Assembly (NCBI RefSeq): GCF_000619925.1
Contig: NZ_JHVB01000001.1
Location: forward strand, 434,001 to 498,000
Reading direction: 5' to 3'
DNA from: Treponema sp. C6A8
GTDB lineage: Bacteria > Spirochaetota > Spirochaetia > Treponematales > Treponemataceae
DNA length: 64,000 nt
Shown here: positions 62,720 through 64,000 of the stretch, one piece after another
How positions within the stretch are numbered: position 1 is the first letter of the stretch
Layout of the letters: each line of letters begins with the position of its first letter
The notes under the pieces: generated by a model
What the model saw: the letters and a program-made list of their open reading frames with translations, nothing else
Database searches by the model: none
What the model was told of the DNA's origin: nothing
Translations under genes and position numbers: made by a program

Positions 62720-62801
62720 TGGGGAGTAGAGGACTCGAACCTCTGGAGACGCGAGTCGAGGGATTTACAGTCCCTTGCAATTGCCGCTATGCGAACTCCC
62801 C
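62720..62801 (-). tRNA. tRNA-Tyr (anticodon GTA)
   Basis: An 82-nt class II tRNA. Acceptor GGGGAGT/ACTCCCC, anticodon stem AGGGA/TCCCT with loop CTGTAAA, a long variable arm (CGACTCGCGTC), T arm AGAGG/CCTCT around TTCGAGT, and discriminator A. No CCA is encoded. It lies 7 nt after tRNA-Thr in the same transcript. Confidence 0.95.
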
Positions 62802-62808
62802 GAATTAA

Positions 62809-62881
62809 AGCTGCCTGTAGGATTTGGACCCACGACCCCGAGATTACAAATCACGTGCTCTACCAGCTGAGCTAAGGCAGC
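62809..62881 (-). tRNA. tRNA-Thr (anticodon TGT)
   Basis: A 73-nt tRNA. Acceptor GCTGCCT/AGGCAGC with discriminator T, D arm TAGCTCAGCTGGTAGAGCA, anticodon loop TTTGTAA on a 5-bp stem with one T-T mismatch, and T arm with GGTCCAAATC. No CCA is encoded. The Thr-Tyr order is common in bacteria. Confidence 0.93.
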
Positions 62882-62924
62882 AGATTTATTTGTTGTTCAT
62901 CGCTTAGCGCGTCGAACGTGTTAT

Positions 62925-62953
62925 AATATATTCTTTTGAAAGATTTTAGTCAA
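62925..62953 (-). promoter_or_regulatory. Promoter of the tRNA-Thr/tRNA-Tyr unit
   Basis: On the minus strand TTGACT (62948-62953), a 17-nt spacer and TATATT (62925-62930) predict a start near 62918. It lies right behind the glgA stop codon. Confidence 0.7.
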
Positions 62954-62964
62954 CACCTAAAATA

Positions 62965-64000
62965 CTATTTTTTCAAAATTTCTTTAAAAAATGGCAAATA
63001 TTTTTTCTGCACTACAGTCTTCCAAAGATACTCCTTGTGAATATATGTTGAGGCTGTCTTAATCAGCTTTGTAATTTCAGAAGGCTTGAGTTTTTTAAGC
63101 ATGATTACTTCGCAGAGTTTTGCAACAAGACAGTCTGTCGTATTTCTCTGATAGAGGAAGCCTGATTTTTCATCAATGATTTTATTGAGTCCGCCGGTTT
63201 TGTGGGCGACCGGAAGAGTACCGTAACTCTGAGCAATATAGTCTTCAAGTCCGCAAGGCTCAAAATATGAAGGAAGCACGATAAAATCATTTATGGCGCA
63301 GACCATTCTGGCAATCGAGCGGTTATAACCGTTGAGGTAAGTAATTTTTCCGGGATAGCGGTTAGTAAGCTCTGTTATGCTGTTTTCAAGATCTGGTTCA
63401 CCCTGCCCCATAAAAATAAATCTGACATTTGCAAAGTTATCCAGAATTACAGGAACAGCAGAAGCAAGGACTGTAAGGCCTTTCTGACTTGCAAAACGTC
63501 CGTGGTAAGCAATATAGATTTCCTTAGAAAAATCAGAAGAAGTTTCAAGCTTTCCGATTTTCTTTACGCCGCTGCAGTCATAGTTATCTGTATTTACGAT
63601 ATTCTGAATGAAGAATTTGCGGCACTTCCACTTACCTTCTAAATCACGTTTTTCAGGATTGAATTCAAAAGGCAAAAGGGAAATATTTTTGTCTTCCGGA
63701 TTATAGCGGTCAAAATCAAAACCATTTGTAATTCCGGTAATTTTAATTCCTCTTTCGGCAAATATAGGCGCAAGTCCGTCCGTCAAATCCCAGTTATCAG
63801 GATCTGTAAGCTCTGTAGCATAAACTTCAGAAACCGTAGAAAGATGGGCGCCACTCTCCGCTGCCAGCAGAAATGGCTCAACCATATGGCGGTTCAAGGC
63901 GCGTCGCAAAAGAGGCGTTTTTAAGCCGGTATACCATGCAGCTTCACCAATACTTGAAAAACTATGATGATAAGCAGGTCCGCAGTTATGAATCGTTACT
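62965..64000 (-). CDS. glgA: Glycogen/starch synthase, GT5 (5' end outside window)
   Basis: The frame is open from 62965 to the right edge, so the TTG at 63909 is internal. The visible ~345 residues start with VTIHN, part of the GT5 N-terminal half. They include LSTVSEVYATEL, the AYHGRFASQKGLTVLASA sugar-nucleotide segment and PSYFEPCGLEDYIAQSYGTLP, the C-terminal catalytic motif with the conserved Glu. The enzyme extends alpha-1,4-glucan from ADP-glucose. The KTGGL motif of the N-terminal glycine loop in GT5 enzymes falls outside; the KTGGLN seen here is the later acceptor loop. Confidence 0.9.
   Translation of the reverse strand, partial: VTIHNCGPAYHHSFSSIGEAAWYTGLKTPLLRRALNRHMVEPFLLAAESGAHLSTVSEVYATELTDPDNWDLTDGLAPIFAERGIKITGITNGFDFDRYNPEDKNISLLPFEFNPEKRDLEGKWKCRKFFIQNIVNTDNYDCSGVKKIGKLETSSDFSKEIYIAYHGRFASQKGLTVLASAVPVILDNFANVRFIFMGQGEPDLENSITELTNRYPGKITYLNGYNRSIARMVCAINDFIVLPSYFEPCGLEDYIAQSYGTLPVAHKTGGLNKIIDEKSGFLYQRNTTDCLVAKLCEVIMLKKLKPSEITKLIKTASTYIHKEYLWKTVVQKKYLPFFKEILKK

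Noticed and set aside
62654..62875. Plus-strand open frame over the tRNA cluster
   Set aside because: It is the antisense of tRNA-Tyr and tRNA-Thr and their terminator.

Overview
The window looks like chromosomal DNA of a spirochaete of the genus Treponema, probably a gut or rumen species. This is inferred from gene content and style, not from a database search. The evidence is a moderately AT-rich genome, many exported proteins and lipoproteins of treponemal type, a mreB-mreC-mreD-mrdA-rodA cluster, an mltG-dnaG-rpoD block, a class A RNase P RNA, and anaerobe genes such as a flavodiiron protein. Both ends cut through genes: an OmpA-like protein on the left and a glycogen synthase on the right. 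I see no prophage, transposase or CRISPR array.

Layout, left half. Positions 1-5.6 kb hold an OmpA-like protein, an HD-domain hydrolase, and a 1048-residue protein joining a secreted GH5 glycosidase to a BcsA-type cellulose synthase. An array of 22-bp tandem repeats follows it. Positions 5.6-9.3 kb (minus strand) encode a three-gene ABC importer of the ferric-iron/sugar-phosphate class, with a structured leader. Positions 9.5-17.8 kb (plus) run metG, a beta-propeller membrane protein, a lipoprotein, a FemAB-type ligase, thiamine pyrophosphokinase and a 61-residue protein. A GGDEF diguanylate cyclase with its own promoter follows. Positions 20.9-29.4 kb hold an ATP-grasp enzyme, a long imperfect inverted repeat, a MATE exporter, RNase Z, a GldA/GldFG/DUF4340-type ABC system and a CPBP membrane protease.

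Layout, right half. Positions 29.4-37.6 kb are one long plus-strand run: a PilZ protein, a HEAT-like protein, ComEC, RsmA, YggS, a membrane protein, two RluA-family pseudouridine synthases and a lipoprotein. A likely preQ1-I riboswitch then precedes a queuosine-precursor transporter. Positions 38.5-47.2 kb hold a flavodiiron protein, an SH3-like lipoprotein, tRNA-Leu, a minus-strand trio of poorly known proteins and mfd. Positions 47.4-55.3 kb (minus) carry an acetyltransferase, a membrane protein and the rod-shape cluster. Positions 55.3-62.6 kb (minus) carry rnpB, a zinc-ribbon protein with an acidic tail, rpoD, dnaG, mltG, a 62-residue protein and a metallo-hydrolase. tRNA-Thr and tRNA-Tyr, with a clear promoter and terminator, and the partial glgA close the window.

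The most notable element is the GH5-cellulose synthase fusion. It would put glucan synthesis and trimming on one chain, with a PilZ-like tail that seems to lack the c-di-GMP-binding motifs. A complete GGDEF protein and a canonical PilZ protein lie elsewhere in the same window. A second theme is several genes with no Shine-Dalgarno sequence whose -10 box sits only 7-11 nt before the start codon, which suggests leaderless mRNAs.
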